Shown here one piece after another: positions 38,552 to 46,930 of a stretch of 64,000 nt of DNA. Positions within the stretch are counted from its first letter, which is position 1. Each line of letters opens with the position of its first letter. Position numbers and translations under genes: made by a program. The notes beneath the pieces were generated by a model. The model saw only the letters and a program-made list of their open reading frames with translations. It made no database searches and was not told the DNA's origin. Source of the DNA: an uncultured Bacteroidota bacterium (GTDB lineage Bacteria > Bacteroidota > Bacteroidia > Flavobacteriales > Flavobacteriaceae); assembly GCA_903842575.1 (NCBI GenBank), contig CAIMMM010000127.1, positions 30,106-94,105 on the forward strand, given 5' to 3'.

Positions 38552-39112
38552 ATGCAAACAAAAATTCGATGCGCTTGGTGCGAAAAAGACAATTTATATC
38601 GCGATTATCATGATAATGAATGGGGGAATCCCATTTATGACGATGATAAACTGTTTGAATTTTTAGTATTGGAAACGTTTCAGGCGGGGTTGAGCTGGCA
38701 TATGATTCTCAAAAAAAGAGACAATTTGCGCAACGCATTCGCGCAATTTGATTATAAAAAAGTAGCGCAATTTGGAGAAGAAAAAGTGCAAGAATTACTT
38801 CAGGATGCTGGGATTATAAGAAATCAATTAAAAATAAGAGGCACTATTGCTAATGCTATTGCTTTTATCAAAGTACAAGAAGAGTTTGGCAGTTTCTCCA
38901 AATACATTTGGAATTTCACAGAGGGGAAACCCATTCATAACCATATAAAAAAGATGAGTGACGTTCCTTCTTCCACACCGCTTTCGGATACCATTAGTAA
39001 AGATTTAAAGAAACGAGGATTTAAATTTGTAGGCACCACTGTAGTTTATGCGCATATGCAGGCAACGGGAATGGTGAATGATCATGTGGCGGATTGTTGG
39101 AAAAGAAACTAG
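38552..39112 (+). CDS. tag: DNA-3-methyladenine glycosylase I
   Basis: RCAWCEKDNLYRDYHDNEWGNP; VYAHMQATGMVNDH. Confidence 0.93.
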   Translation: MQTKIRCAWCEKDNLYRDYHDNEWGNPIYDDDKLFEFLVLETFQAGLSWHMILKKRDNLRNAFAQFDYKKVAQFGEEKVQELLQDAGIIRNQLKIRGTIANAIAFIKVQEEFGSFSKYIWNFTEGKPIHNHIKKMSDVPSSTPLSDTISKDLKKRGFKFVGTTVVYAHMQATGMVNDHVADCWKRN

Positions 39113-39232
39113 TTTTCAATCACAGTTTATCAGTTAGTTGTAAAATATAAAGGCAAACTATCAAAAAGACATTAGGATATTATAGCTTATTTATTGCACT
39201 ATAAAAGGTGGTGACTAAGACTATAACGGTGA

Positions 39233-39895
39233 CTAATCTTTCAAAATCCGCATAAAGCTTTCTCTAGAAATTTCAAATGCCCCCAAGCTTTCCAAATGGT
39301 CATTGTGAACCTGGCAATCCAAAAGTTTGTAATGGTTTTCTTTTAATTGTTGAACTAAAGTTACAAAGGCAACTTTACTCGCATTAGGAACAAGGGAAAA
39401 CATACTTTCTCCACAAAAAACATGTCCCAAATCCACGCCATACAATCCGCCAACTAATTGGCCGTTTTCCCAAACTTCTATAGATTTTGCAATTCCTAAA
39501 TTGTGAAGATTTGTATAGGCTTCAATAATTTCAGAAGATATCCATGTTCCTTCTTGCTCTTTTCGTTCCGTTTGCTGACAGTAGGCAATGACTTCTTTGA
39601 AATTTTCATTAAATGTAATGCTGAAAATATTCCTATTTAAAATATTCCTCATACTTTTAGAAACTTTATACGATGCAGGATAAACCACCATTCTTTCCGA
39701 TGGTGCCCACCAAAGTATTGGTTCATCGGGATTATACCAAGGAAATATGCCGCTATTGTAAGCTAAGATTAACCGCTCAATAGACAAGTCGCCACCAACT
39801 GCCAAAACCCCTTCAAAAGAGGCTTCTTCAACAGGTGGAAAATAAAGTTCTTTGGTTATAAAATACATTTTGTTACTCTCAAAATTCAATGGCAA
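39233..39895 (-). CDS. aat: Leucyl/phenylalanyl-tRNA--protein transferase
   Basis: FPPVEEASFEGVLAVGGDLSIERLILAYNSGIFPWYN, FCGESMFS. Confidence 0.94.
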   Translation of the reverse strand: MPLNFESNKMYFITKELYFPPVEEASFEGVLAVGGDLSIERLILAYNSGIFPWYNPDEPILWWAPSERMVVYPASYKVSKSMRNILNRNIFSITFNENFKEVIAYCQQTERKEQEGTWISSEIIEAYTNLHNLGIAKSIEVWENGQLVGGLYGVDLGHVFCGESMFSLVPNASKVAFVTLVQQLKENHYKLLDCQVHNDHLESLGAFEISRESFMRILKD

Positions 39896-39983
39896 TAAAA
39901 AAAGAGTTCAGAAAAATGAGGTAATTACTGCTCTCAAATTTCTAAACTCTTTATGCTTTTCTTTCCTATTCTATTTTTTCTAA

Positions 39984-40364
39984 TTAGAAAGGCAAATCGT
40001 CGTGGTCTTCTTCTTTAAAATCTGTTGCTGGAGCAAAAGCTTCTGCTGCTGGAATTGGCGGCATTTGACCTGTTGCTTGAGCTTCAGCTTGTACTTTTCC
40101 AATTCTCCATCCTTGAATCGTATTGAAATATACCATTTCTCCTTGAGGATTTGTCCATTCTCTCCCTCTTAAGTTAATGTCAATTTTAACTGCATCACCC
40201 ACTTGATAATTATTCAATAAATCACATTTATCTTGAACAAATTGCACCAAAATGTGTTGTGGATATTGCTCATCTGTTGTAACTACAACATCTCTTTTTT
40301 TAAATCCTGATGTCCCCACTTCTTTTGTGGTGTCAATCATTTTAATTTTCCCTACTACTTCCAT
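39984..40364 (-). CDS. DUF3127 family protein with OB-fold-like body and SSB-like acidic C-terminal tip
   Basis: MEVVGKIKMIDTTKEVG...INLRGREWTNPQGEMVYFNTIQGWRI...EEDHDDLPF. Confidence 0.8.
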   Translation of the reverse strand: MEVVGKIKMIDTTKEVGTSGFKKRDVVVTTDEQYPQHILVQFVQDKCDLLNNYQVGDAVKIDINLRGREWTNPQGEMVYFNTIQGWRIGKVQAEAQATGQMPPIPAAEAFAPATDFKEEDHDDLPF

Positions 40365-40366
40365 AA

Positions 40367-41242
40367 TTATCGTTTTGCTAATAGTACTTTCCATGCCGAA
40401 AGTACTTCATTATTATTTAAATATTCTTTTGCTTTTAAATGAATTTTATTTTTGTCGTCAGAACTTAAAACTCCTTTTACAGCAAAATTTTGTTTTACAA
40501 ATATAGTAATTTCTTCTTCTATTGGCAATGCTGCTACATTTCCTAATTTCCCTAAATCATTCCCATTAAAAACGGCACTTTGCATAATAAAAGCAGGAAT
40601 TGCATCTACGCCAATACCAAGTGCCGTCAAAGGTTTTTCGACTTCAAACAGTCCTTGATTGGATCGAGAATACCAATTTCCTCCCAATCGAGAAACCAAA
40701 TCTATTTTATAGGGATCAATCATTCCATTCTCGTCCAAAATTGCTTCTTTGATATGAATTTTTACCACTTCACAAATAATCAAATTTCCGGCGCCTGCTT
40801 CATTTCCTAAGGCAATAATTTCATTAACTTCACATTCAAATTGCACCGGACTTTCTGCTACGCGATATGGCCTTACAATATCTGAAGGCAACATGGTTAA
40901 TCCCGATTTTAGAAATTCATTCACGCCATCGGCGTATTCCGTACTTGATAAGGAAGTTTGTTGCACAATGTCATAATTCACCACATTAATCACGACTTGC
41001 TTGGTTGCTTCGCAATTGATAAGTGTGTGTTTTATCGTGTTATTTCGAACTCTTCGCGCAGGCGAAAAAATCAAAATGGGTGGATTAGAACTGAATACAT
41101 TAAAAAAACTAAAGGGCGATAAATTGGGCTTGCCATTTTTGCCAATTGTACTAGCAAAAGCAATGGGCCTAGGAGCAACAGCACTTTGAAGATATCCTTG
41201 CAATTTTGCCGGAGTTAGTTCTTTGGGTTCAATACTAATCAT
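40367..41242 (-). CDS. Flavin reductase family protein
   Basis: AVAPRPIAFASTIGKNGKPNLSPFSFFNVFSSNPPIL. Confidence 0.87.
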   Translation of the reverse strand: MISIEPKELTPAKLQGYLQSAVAPRPIAFASTIGKNGKPNLSPFSFFNVFSSNPPILIFSPARRVRNNTIKHTLINCEATKQVVINVVNYDIVQQTSLSSTEYADGVNEFLKSGLTMLPSDIVRPYRVAESPVQFECEVNEIIALGNEAGAGNLIICEVVKIHIKEAILDENGMIDPYKIDLVSRLGGNWYSRSNQGLFEVEKPLTALGIGVDAIPAFIMQSAVFNGNDLGKLGNVAALPIEEEITIFVKQNFAVKGVLSSDDKNKIHLKAKEYLNNNEVLSAWKVLLAKR

Positions 41243-41434
41243 AATAATTTGGTCTCAATTTAGTTCAAAAGCATTGTGCTTTGAACTTCTAAATTTTTAT
41301 CGCAAATTAAAAAAATTTGCGAATTTTTAGTTTATTTTTTTTGCTTTCACACAAAAGTAACACCTTTAAAAATACTATTAGAATGGTTTTTACAAAATTT
41401 TCCAACTTTTCTCTATATTTATAAAAAATTAAAG

Positions 41435-42577
41435 ATGCAATTTTCCGAAAGAAGAAACCTTACGCGTTGGATTATCATTATGGCTTCATTTGTCATCGTG
41501 ATTTTAATTCTTTGGAATACTTATGCTTTTTTTCAAATTTTTAAAAATGAAGAACGCGTTAAAATGCAAAATTGGGCGTTGGCCCAAAAAAAAATCAATA
41601 GTGCTGATGCTGATGTTGATGTTGAACTTCCTTTTCAAATAATTCAAGAAGCTTCTATTCCCATAATAGTTACCGAAAAAGATTCGATAATTAACATGAA
41701 TAATATTGACAATGACATTATAAAAGACAAGGACAAATTAAATGCTTTTTTAAAAAAACTAAAAAGTCAAAATGATCCAATTATAATGCAAATTTCTGAA
41801 GGCAAAACACATAATTTATATTATGGTGATTCCTCGTTATTAAACAAATTAAAATATTATCCTATTGCATTAGTATTGATTATTATTTTATTTGGCGCAG
41901 TAGTTTATAACTATTATAAGAGTAGTAAAATGGCAACCCAAAACAAGCTTTGGGCTGGAATGGCAAAGGAAACTGCGCATCAAATTGGCACCCCATTATC
42001 GTCATTAATCGGATGGCTCGAAATTATGAAAGCAGATAATGTTGATGAAACTACCATTCGTGAAATTGAAAAAGACATCACTCGATTGCAAACAATAACA
42101 GATAGATTCTCAAAAATTGGCTCAGAGCCCGTTTTGGAAATGAAAAATATTGTGGGAGAAACCGAGCAGTCTTTTGAATATTTGAAGTCTCGATTTTCAA
42201 AACAAGTAGCTTTTTCTTTTAAAGGTCCAGATTTCCCAATCATGATATCCATCAACCCTATTCTTCACAGTTGGACCATAGAAAATTTGGTAAAAAATGC
42301 TATAGATGCTATGAAAGGAAGGGGGGGGATTTCTGTTGTAATTGAAAACGATGGGGATTTAGTAAAAATTAAAGTCTCTGACACAGGAAAAGGAATCCCT
42401 AAAAACCAATTCAAACGCATCTTCGAGCCTGGTTTTACAACCAAAAAAAGAGGTTGGGGATTGGGATTATCATTGACAAAAAGGATTGTTGAAGAATACC
42501 ACAAAGGCAAAATAAAAGTCCTGCATTCTGAAATAGGAAAAGGAACTACAATACAGGTAAGTTTTAAAAAAACTTAA
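41435..42577 (+). CDS. Membrane sensor histidine kinase
   Basis: H box MAKETAHQIGTPLSSLIGWLE, N box NLVKNAIDAM, G boxes DTGKGIP and KKRGWGLGLSL. Confidence 0.92.
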   Translation: MQFSERRNLTRWIIIMASFVIVILILWNTYAFFQIFKNEERVKMQNWALAQKKINSADADVDVELPFQIIQEASIPIIVTEKDSIINMNNIDNDIIKDKDKLNAFLKKLKSQNDPIIMQISEGKTHNLYYGDSSLLNKLKYYPIALVLIIILFGAVVYNYYKSSKMATQNKLWAGMAKETAHQIGTPLSSLIGWLEIMKADNVDETTIREIEKDITRLQTITDRFSKIGSEPVLEMKNIVGETEQSFEYLKSRFSKQVAFSFKGPDFPIMISINPILHSWTIENLVKNAIDAMKGRGGISVVIENDGDLVKIKVSDTGKGIPKNQFKRIFEPGFTTKKRGWGLGLSLTKRIVEEYHKGKIKVLHSEIGKGTTIQVSFKKT

Positions 42578-42619
42578 AAACGTATTGGAATCCCAACAAA
42601 AAATACGAGATGTTTTGTT

Positions 42620-43009
42620 TTATAAATTAGATTGAATGGCATTAGCCAAAGCTTCAAATTCCTCTTTAGATAAGGAAACTTTATTTTGAAATCGCATCTC
42701 ATCCATTTCGTTTAATGGAATCAAATGCACATGCGTGTGGGGTACTTCAAGACCAATAACAGCAACGCCAACACGTTTGCAAGGCACTGTTTTTTCTAAT
42801 GCAATAGCAACCTTTCTTGAGAATTGCATCAAGCCTAAATACAAGTCTTCATCCATATCAAAAATCTTATTGATTTCCTGTTTGGGAACACAAAGCGTAT
42901 GACCTTTTGCATTTGGATTTACATCCAAAAACGCCAAATAGTTGTCGTCTTCTGCTATTTTGTAGCAAGGAATATCTCCGTTAATTATTTTAGTGAAAAT
43001 GCTGCTCAT
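42620..43009 (-). CDS. HIT family protein
   Basis: HVHLIPL histidine triad. Confidence 0.93.
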   Translation of the reverse strand: MSSIFTKIINGDIPCYKIAEDDNYLAFLDVNPNAKGHTLCVPKQEINKIFDMDEDLYLGLMQFSRKVAIALEKTVPCKRVGVAVIGLEVPHTHVHLIPLNEMDEMRFQNKVSLSKEEFEALANAIQSNL

Positions 43010-43065
43010 ATAGCGTTTTTTTAAGCCCTGCGCCCGGGATGAAACGCTCAGGGTGACAAATAGAA

Positions 43066-43542
43066 TTAATCCCGAGAGATTTCTAAAACTTCAAATTTCA
43101 ATACACCATTAGGCACCGTGATTTCAGCTACTTGCCCAACCGACTTTCCAAGTAATCCTTTTCCTATCGGAGAACTTACCGAGATTTTTCCGGTTTTTAA
43201 ATCGGCTTCGCTTTCGGCAACCAAGGTGTATTTCATTTCCATGCCATTTGCTTGGTTCTTGATTTTCACATTTGATAAAACCAATGCTTTCGAAACATCC
43301 AATTGGGATTCGTCAATCAATCTTGCGTTAGAGTGCACTTCTTCCAATTTAGCAATTCGCATTTCCAACATACCCTGCGCCTCTTTGGCGGCATCATATT
43401 CTGCATTTTCAGATAAGTCTCCTTTATCTCTTGCTTCTGCTATATCTGCTGATGCTTTTGGACGCATTACGCTTTTCATATGGTCTAATTCTTCCCTAAG
43501 TTTTTTTAACCCTTCTGCTGTGTAATAAGATATTGTGCTCAT
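43066..43542 (-). CDS. greA: Transcription elongation factor GreA
   Basis: YYTAEGLKKLREELDHMK, DLSENAEYDAAKEAQ. Confidence 0.96.
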   Translation of the reverse strand: MSTISYYTAEGLKKLREELDHMKSVMRPKASADIAEARDKGDLSENAEYDAAKEAQGMLEMRIAKLEEVHSNARLIDESQLDVSKALVLSNVKIKNQANGMEMKYTLVAESEADLKTGKISVSSPIGKGLLGKSVGQVAEITVPNGVLKFEVLEISRD

Positions 43543-43567
43543 TTTTCCCTCTTTTATATAAATAGAA

Positions 43568-43605
43568 AAAATCCCATCGCAACGGGATTTCTTTTTTCAA
43601 AGATA
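43568..43605 (-). promoter_or_regulatory. greA promoter box (TATCTTTG) followed by a terminator-like hairpin in the 5' leader
   Basis: Minus strand TATCTTTG-AAAAAAG-AAATCCCGTTGCGATGGGATTTTTT. Confidence 0.5.
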
Positions 43606-43703
43606 CTATTTTTTAATTTATTTCAATTTTGTTGCGCTACATTGCACATGTCAAAGTTAAATAAATTAATTTTGTTTCAACAAAGTAATCTAAATAATTT
43701 TTA

Positions 43704-44117
43704 ATGAAAAAATATTTTAGCTTTTTAATAATTTTAGCTTTTACAATAAGTTGTGACACTGGAAGTTTTAATAATAAAAATCCCTATTTACCCAATTATC
43801 CCGTTAATGTAATTATAAATTTGAGCTTGCCTCAATATAGTAATTTGCAATTTGCCAGCAATCATGTAGTGGTTTCAGGTGGTGTAAATGGAATTGTTGT
43901 TTTTAATACCGGGAGCGATTTCGTTGCTTTTGATTTAGCGTGTCCGAATCAGGCTTTAAGCGCATGTTCCACGATGACTATAAATGGGATAAACGCAACT
44001 TGTCCCTGTGACAATGCTGTTTACAGTTTGTTTTCTGGGCAAAGTCCAGGTCTTCAATACCCAATGAAACAATACCGTATTGACAATAGTGGAGGCACTT
44101 TGATTATTTATAATTAA
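43704..44117 (+). CDS. Rieske-fold-like lipoprotein lacking canonical ligands
   Basis: Lipobox TISC; LACPNQALSACSTMTINGINATCPCDNAVYSLFSGQSPGLQYPMKQYRI. Confidence 0.6.
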   Translation: MKKYFSFLIILAFTISCDTGSFNNKNPYLPNYPVNVIINLSLPQYSNLQFASNHVVVSGGVNGIVVFNTGSDFVAFDLACPNQALSACSTMTINGINATCPCDNAVYSLFSGQSPGLQYPMKQYRIDNSGGTLIIYN

Positions 44118-46276
44118 AACTTCATTGTCATTCCTACTAAGAAATTAGTTCCCGCTTGAGGATAATAATAAGGGTATATATCATACATATAGCCATTAGA
44201 GATATATTTTTTGTTGAAAATATTGTTTGCTAATCCCGATAAAACAATAGTTTTGAAAACTGATTTCATCTTAATTTCGTAGGCAATATTTAAATCATTG
44301 ACGAAATAATCGGGTAATTTTGCTTCCGGTAATTCAATATTATTCAAGTATTGCTCGCCCACAAATTTTGACATCCAAGAAATTTGAAAATTATCAATTG
44401 GTTTATATACCAAAATATTCCCTGCAATAACCGACGGCGAATAGGCAATATCTTTGGTGCCAAAATTTGTTCCGGCAACATTTAAGTCCACATTTTTATT
44501 CCTACTTACTGTAACATTCGGATGCATTATAAATTGCTTTGACAATGAAATAGTGGCGTCAACTTCCAAACCCAAACGGTAACTCTTTTCGCTATTGGAA
44601 CGAATTGGATTGCCAACACCGTCCAAATTCCCAGTTAAAATCAGCTGATCTTTGTAGGCCATGTAATAAATATTGGCATTGCATTTTACTCTTTCTGAAA
44701 CATAGCGCCAACCCAATTCATAGTCATCCAGCTTTTCAGGTTTGGCTCCATGCCTATCGGCAGACAGGTTTTCTCCTTCATAATCGGTTCGGTTTGGTTC
44801 CCGATTGGCTTTCGCATAAGAGAAATACAAGGTGTTTTTGGAATTCAATTCATAATTCAATCCTGCTTTTGGGTTGAAGAAATTAAACGTATCATCCACC
44901 AAAGTTGGCCGAATTCCATCCGCTTTATAGTTTACATTTCGGTATTGCAAATCACCAAACAAACTAATTTTTTTTGTGATTTGACAATTGGCTTTCGCAA
45001 AAAATGTCGCGTCAGTTTTGGTTGCGGAATTATCATAATAGTGATCTCCCAGTTCACTTTGTGAAGCATATCTTGCCCAAATAACCCGCCCAAAATGTTT
45101 GCCGTCATATTCGTTCCAACTACCTCCAAAAATCAAATCTAATTTGTCATTTTTGTAGTTTGCCGAAAAAGTTGTTCCATAAAAATTATTGTCCAACCAT
45201 TTTTGACAAATCAAATCGGTTGTAATTTCTGTGGCAATAGGAAATAAACCGTAGTCTGTAAAATCGGCATCTTCTTTATAATTTTCATAGTAGCCTTTCC
45301 CTTTGGTATAATGGAACGCTAGGTTTGTATTCCAATTTTCCGAAACTTTTTCGTTCCAATGCAATTGATAATGGTCTTGTTGATAGTTGTCGGTTTCATT
45401 GGCGTAATAACGTGTATTCCCTAATTCATCGGTAAAAATTCCGGCGGAGTTAAAAGTTCTGTTCGTGATTAATGTTGTTTCATCAATGCCGTTCCAAGAC
45501 TGGTACATTTTTTCGGTTCCGCCAAAAACTAGAGCTTTGATTAGCATTGTTTTTCCAACATAGGTTCCTTGCAAAAAATAGGATTTTAAATCCGATGAAG
45601 CTCTGTCGACATAACCTTGGGAATTAATATTTGACAATCTCCCCGCCAATTCAAAATGATCATTTAGCAATCCTGTACTGAATTTTACAGTGCTTTTTCG
45701 GGTGTTAAAACTCCCCCCAGAATTAGAAATTTCTCCCAAACTTTGTTTTGAATACGAATCGGTTAACATGTTCAAACTGGCACCAAAAGCGCCAGCGCCA
45801 TTTGTAGAAGTCCCAACGCCGCGTTGTAATTGCACGCTTTCAACCGATGAGGCAAAGTCAGGCAAGTCAACAAAATAAGTTCCGCTTCCTTCAGCATCGT
45901 TATAGGGAATTCCGTTTATGGTTACGTTGACTCTAGTAGCATCGCTTCCGCGTACACGAATTCCGGCATAGCCAACACCATTTCCTGCATCGGAAGTTGT
46001 GATAACTGAAGGTAAAAAGTTCATTAAAACGGGAATGTCTTGCCCAAGATTTCGAAACTTAATTTCCTTTTTATCCAAATTACTGAACGAAACCGGTGTT
46101 TTAGTAGTGACACGAACCGCCGAAACGAGCACTTCGTCAAGTTGATTAACTTTTAAAGTGTCTTTTGGTTTTTCTTGGGAAAAAGAGGAGAAAGAAGTAA
46201 GAAGTAAGAGAAAATAAAGCACTGTCTTGCTTCTTGTTTCTTGTTTCTTGCCTTTCAAGTTAAATAAAGTAATCAT
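44114..46276 (-). CDS. TonB-dependent receptor, predicted thiamin(e)-related uptake
   Basis: Plug GVGYAGIRVRGSDATRVNVTINGIPYND; TPP riboswitch immediately upstream. Confidence 0.85.
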   Translation of the reverse strand: MITLFNLKGKKQETRSKTVLYFLLLLTSFSSFSQEKPKDTLKVNQLDEVLVSAVRVTTKTPVSFSNLDKKEIKFRNLGQDIPVLMNFLPSVITTSDAGNGVGYAGIRVRGSDATRVNVTINGIPYNDAEGSGTYFVDLPDFASSVESVQLQRGVGTSTNGAGAFGASLNMLTDSYSKQSLGEISNSGGSFNTRKSTVKFSTGLLNDHFELAGRLSNINSQGYVDRASSDLKSYFLQGTYVGKTMLIKALVFGGTEKMYQSWNGIDETTLITNRTFNSAGIFTDELGNTRYYANETDNYQQDHYQLHWNEKVSENWNTNLAFHYTKGKGYYENYKEDADFTDYGLFPIATEITTDLICQKWLDNNFYGTTFSANYKNDKLDLIFGGSWNEYDGKHFGRVIWARYASQSELGDHYYDNSATKTDATFFAKANCQITKKISLFGDLQYRNVNYKADGIRPTLVDDTFNFFNPKAGLNYELNSKNTLYFSYAKANREPNRTDYEGENLSADRHGAKPEKLDDYELGWRYVSERVKCNANIYYMAYKDQLILTGNLDGVGNPIRSNSEKSYRLGLEVDATISLSKQFIMHPNVTVSRNKNVDLNVAGTNFGTKDIAYSPSVIAGNILVYKPIDNFQISWMSKFVGEQYLNNIELPEAKLPDYFVNDLNIAYEIKMKSVFKTIVLSGLANNIFNKKYISNGYMYDIYPYYYPQAGTNFLVGMTMKF
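46226..46253 (-). repeat. 7-bp tandem repeat (CAAGAAA-type, about 4 units) at the 5' end of the TonB receptor
   Basis: Plus strand cttgcttcttgtttcttgtttcttgcct. Confidence 0.8.
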
Positions 46277-46370
46277 CCGTAAAAAATATTACGAATAAAA
46301 AGAGGTAATTATTCTTTGATTAAAAAATTGGTTGTTTCCTTGACTAATGGATAGCGTGCACACTATTTTT

Positions 46371-46448
46371 TGTCATTTTCCCTTAGCAACATTACTTGCT
46401 CAGGTTCATTGGGTATAATCTCAGCTCGTTATTTAGAGCACCCCTTTT
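46371..46448 (-). promoter_or_regulatory. TPP (THI-element) riboswitch
   Basis: Minus strand GGGGTGCTCTAAATAACGAGCTGAGATTATACCCAATGAACCTGAGCAAGTAATGTTGCTAAGGGAAA contains the conserved GCTGAGA, ACCC, GAACCTGA, TAATG and AGGGAA blocks. Confidence 0.93.
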
Positions 46449-46528
46449 GAGACGGCACAAAGATATATAAAGTATTAAGATTGGAGAATTAAGTAGTAAG
46501 GTTTTTTTATGATGCTTTATACATGGTC

Positions 46529-46930
46529 CTAAAAGTGTGGTTTGCGGCGGGTTTTCTTGATTTCTGATTGATTGCGTTTTTCCTTGATTCTTTTTTCAAT
46601 AACGGAACGTGGAATTCTTGTGGCTTTTCGCTTTTTGACAACAACCAAAGCTTTTTGAATCAATTCTAAAAATCGTTTGGTAACAATGGTTTTATTTTTG
46701 AGTTGACTTCGGTCTTCGTCACAGTTTAAAATCAAAATGGCATCAGCAGTAAATCGGGAAGCGAGTTTGGATAAAAGCAGTTCTTTTTCTTCATCGTTCA
46801 ATGCTTTTGAAGCGTTTAAATCGAACGTCAAAACTACTTTGGAGGAAACTTTATTGACGTTTTGTCCGCCAGCGCCAGAACTTCTCACGGCTTTAAAACC
46901 CAATTCGGAAAGGATTTTTTCTATTTCCAT
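46529..46930 (-). CDS. arfB: Class I release-factor-like ribosome rescue hydrolase (ArfB/YaeJ)
   Basis: RSSGAGGQNVNKVSSKV GGQ motif; basic C-terminal tail. Confidence 0.9.
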   Translation of the reverse strand: MEIEKILSELGFKAVRSSGAGGQNVNKVSSKVVLTFDLNASKALNDEEKELLLSKLASRFTADAILILNCDEDRSQLKNKTIVTKRFLELIQKALVVVKKRKATRIPRSVIEKRIKEKRNQSEIKKTRRKPHF

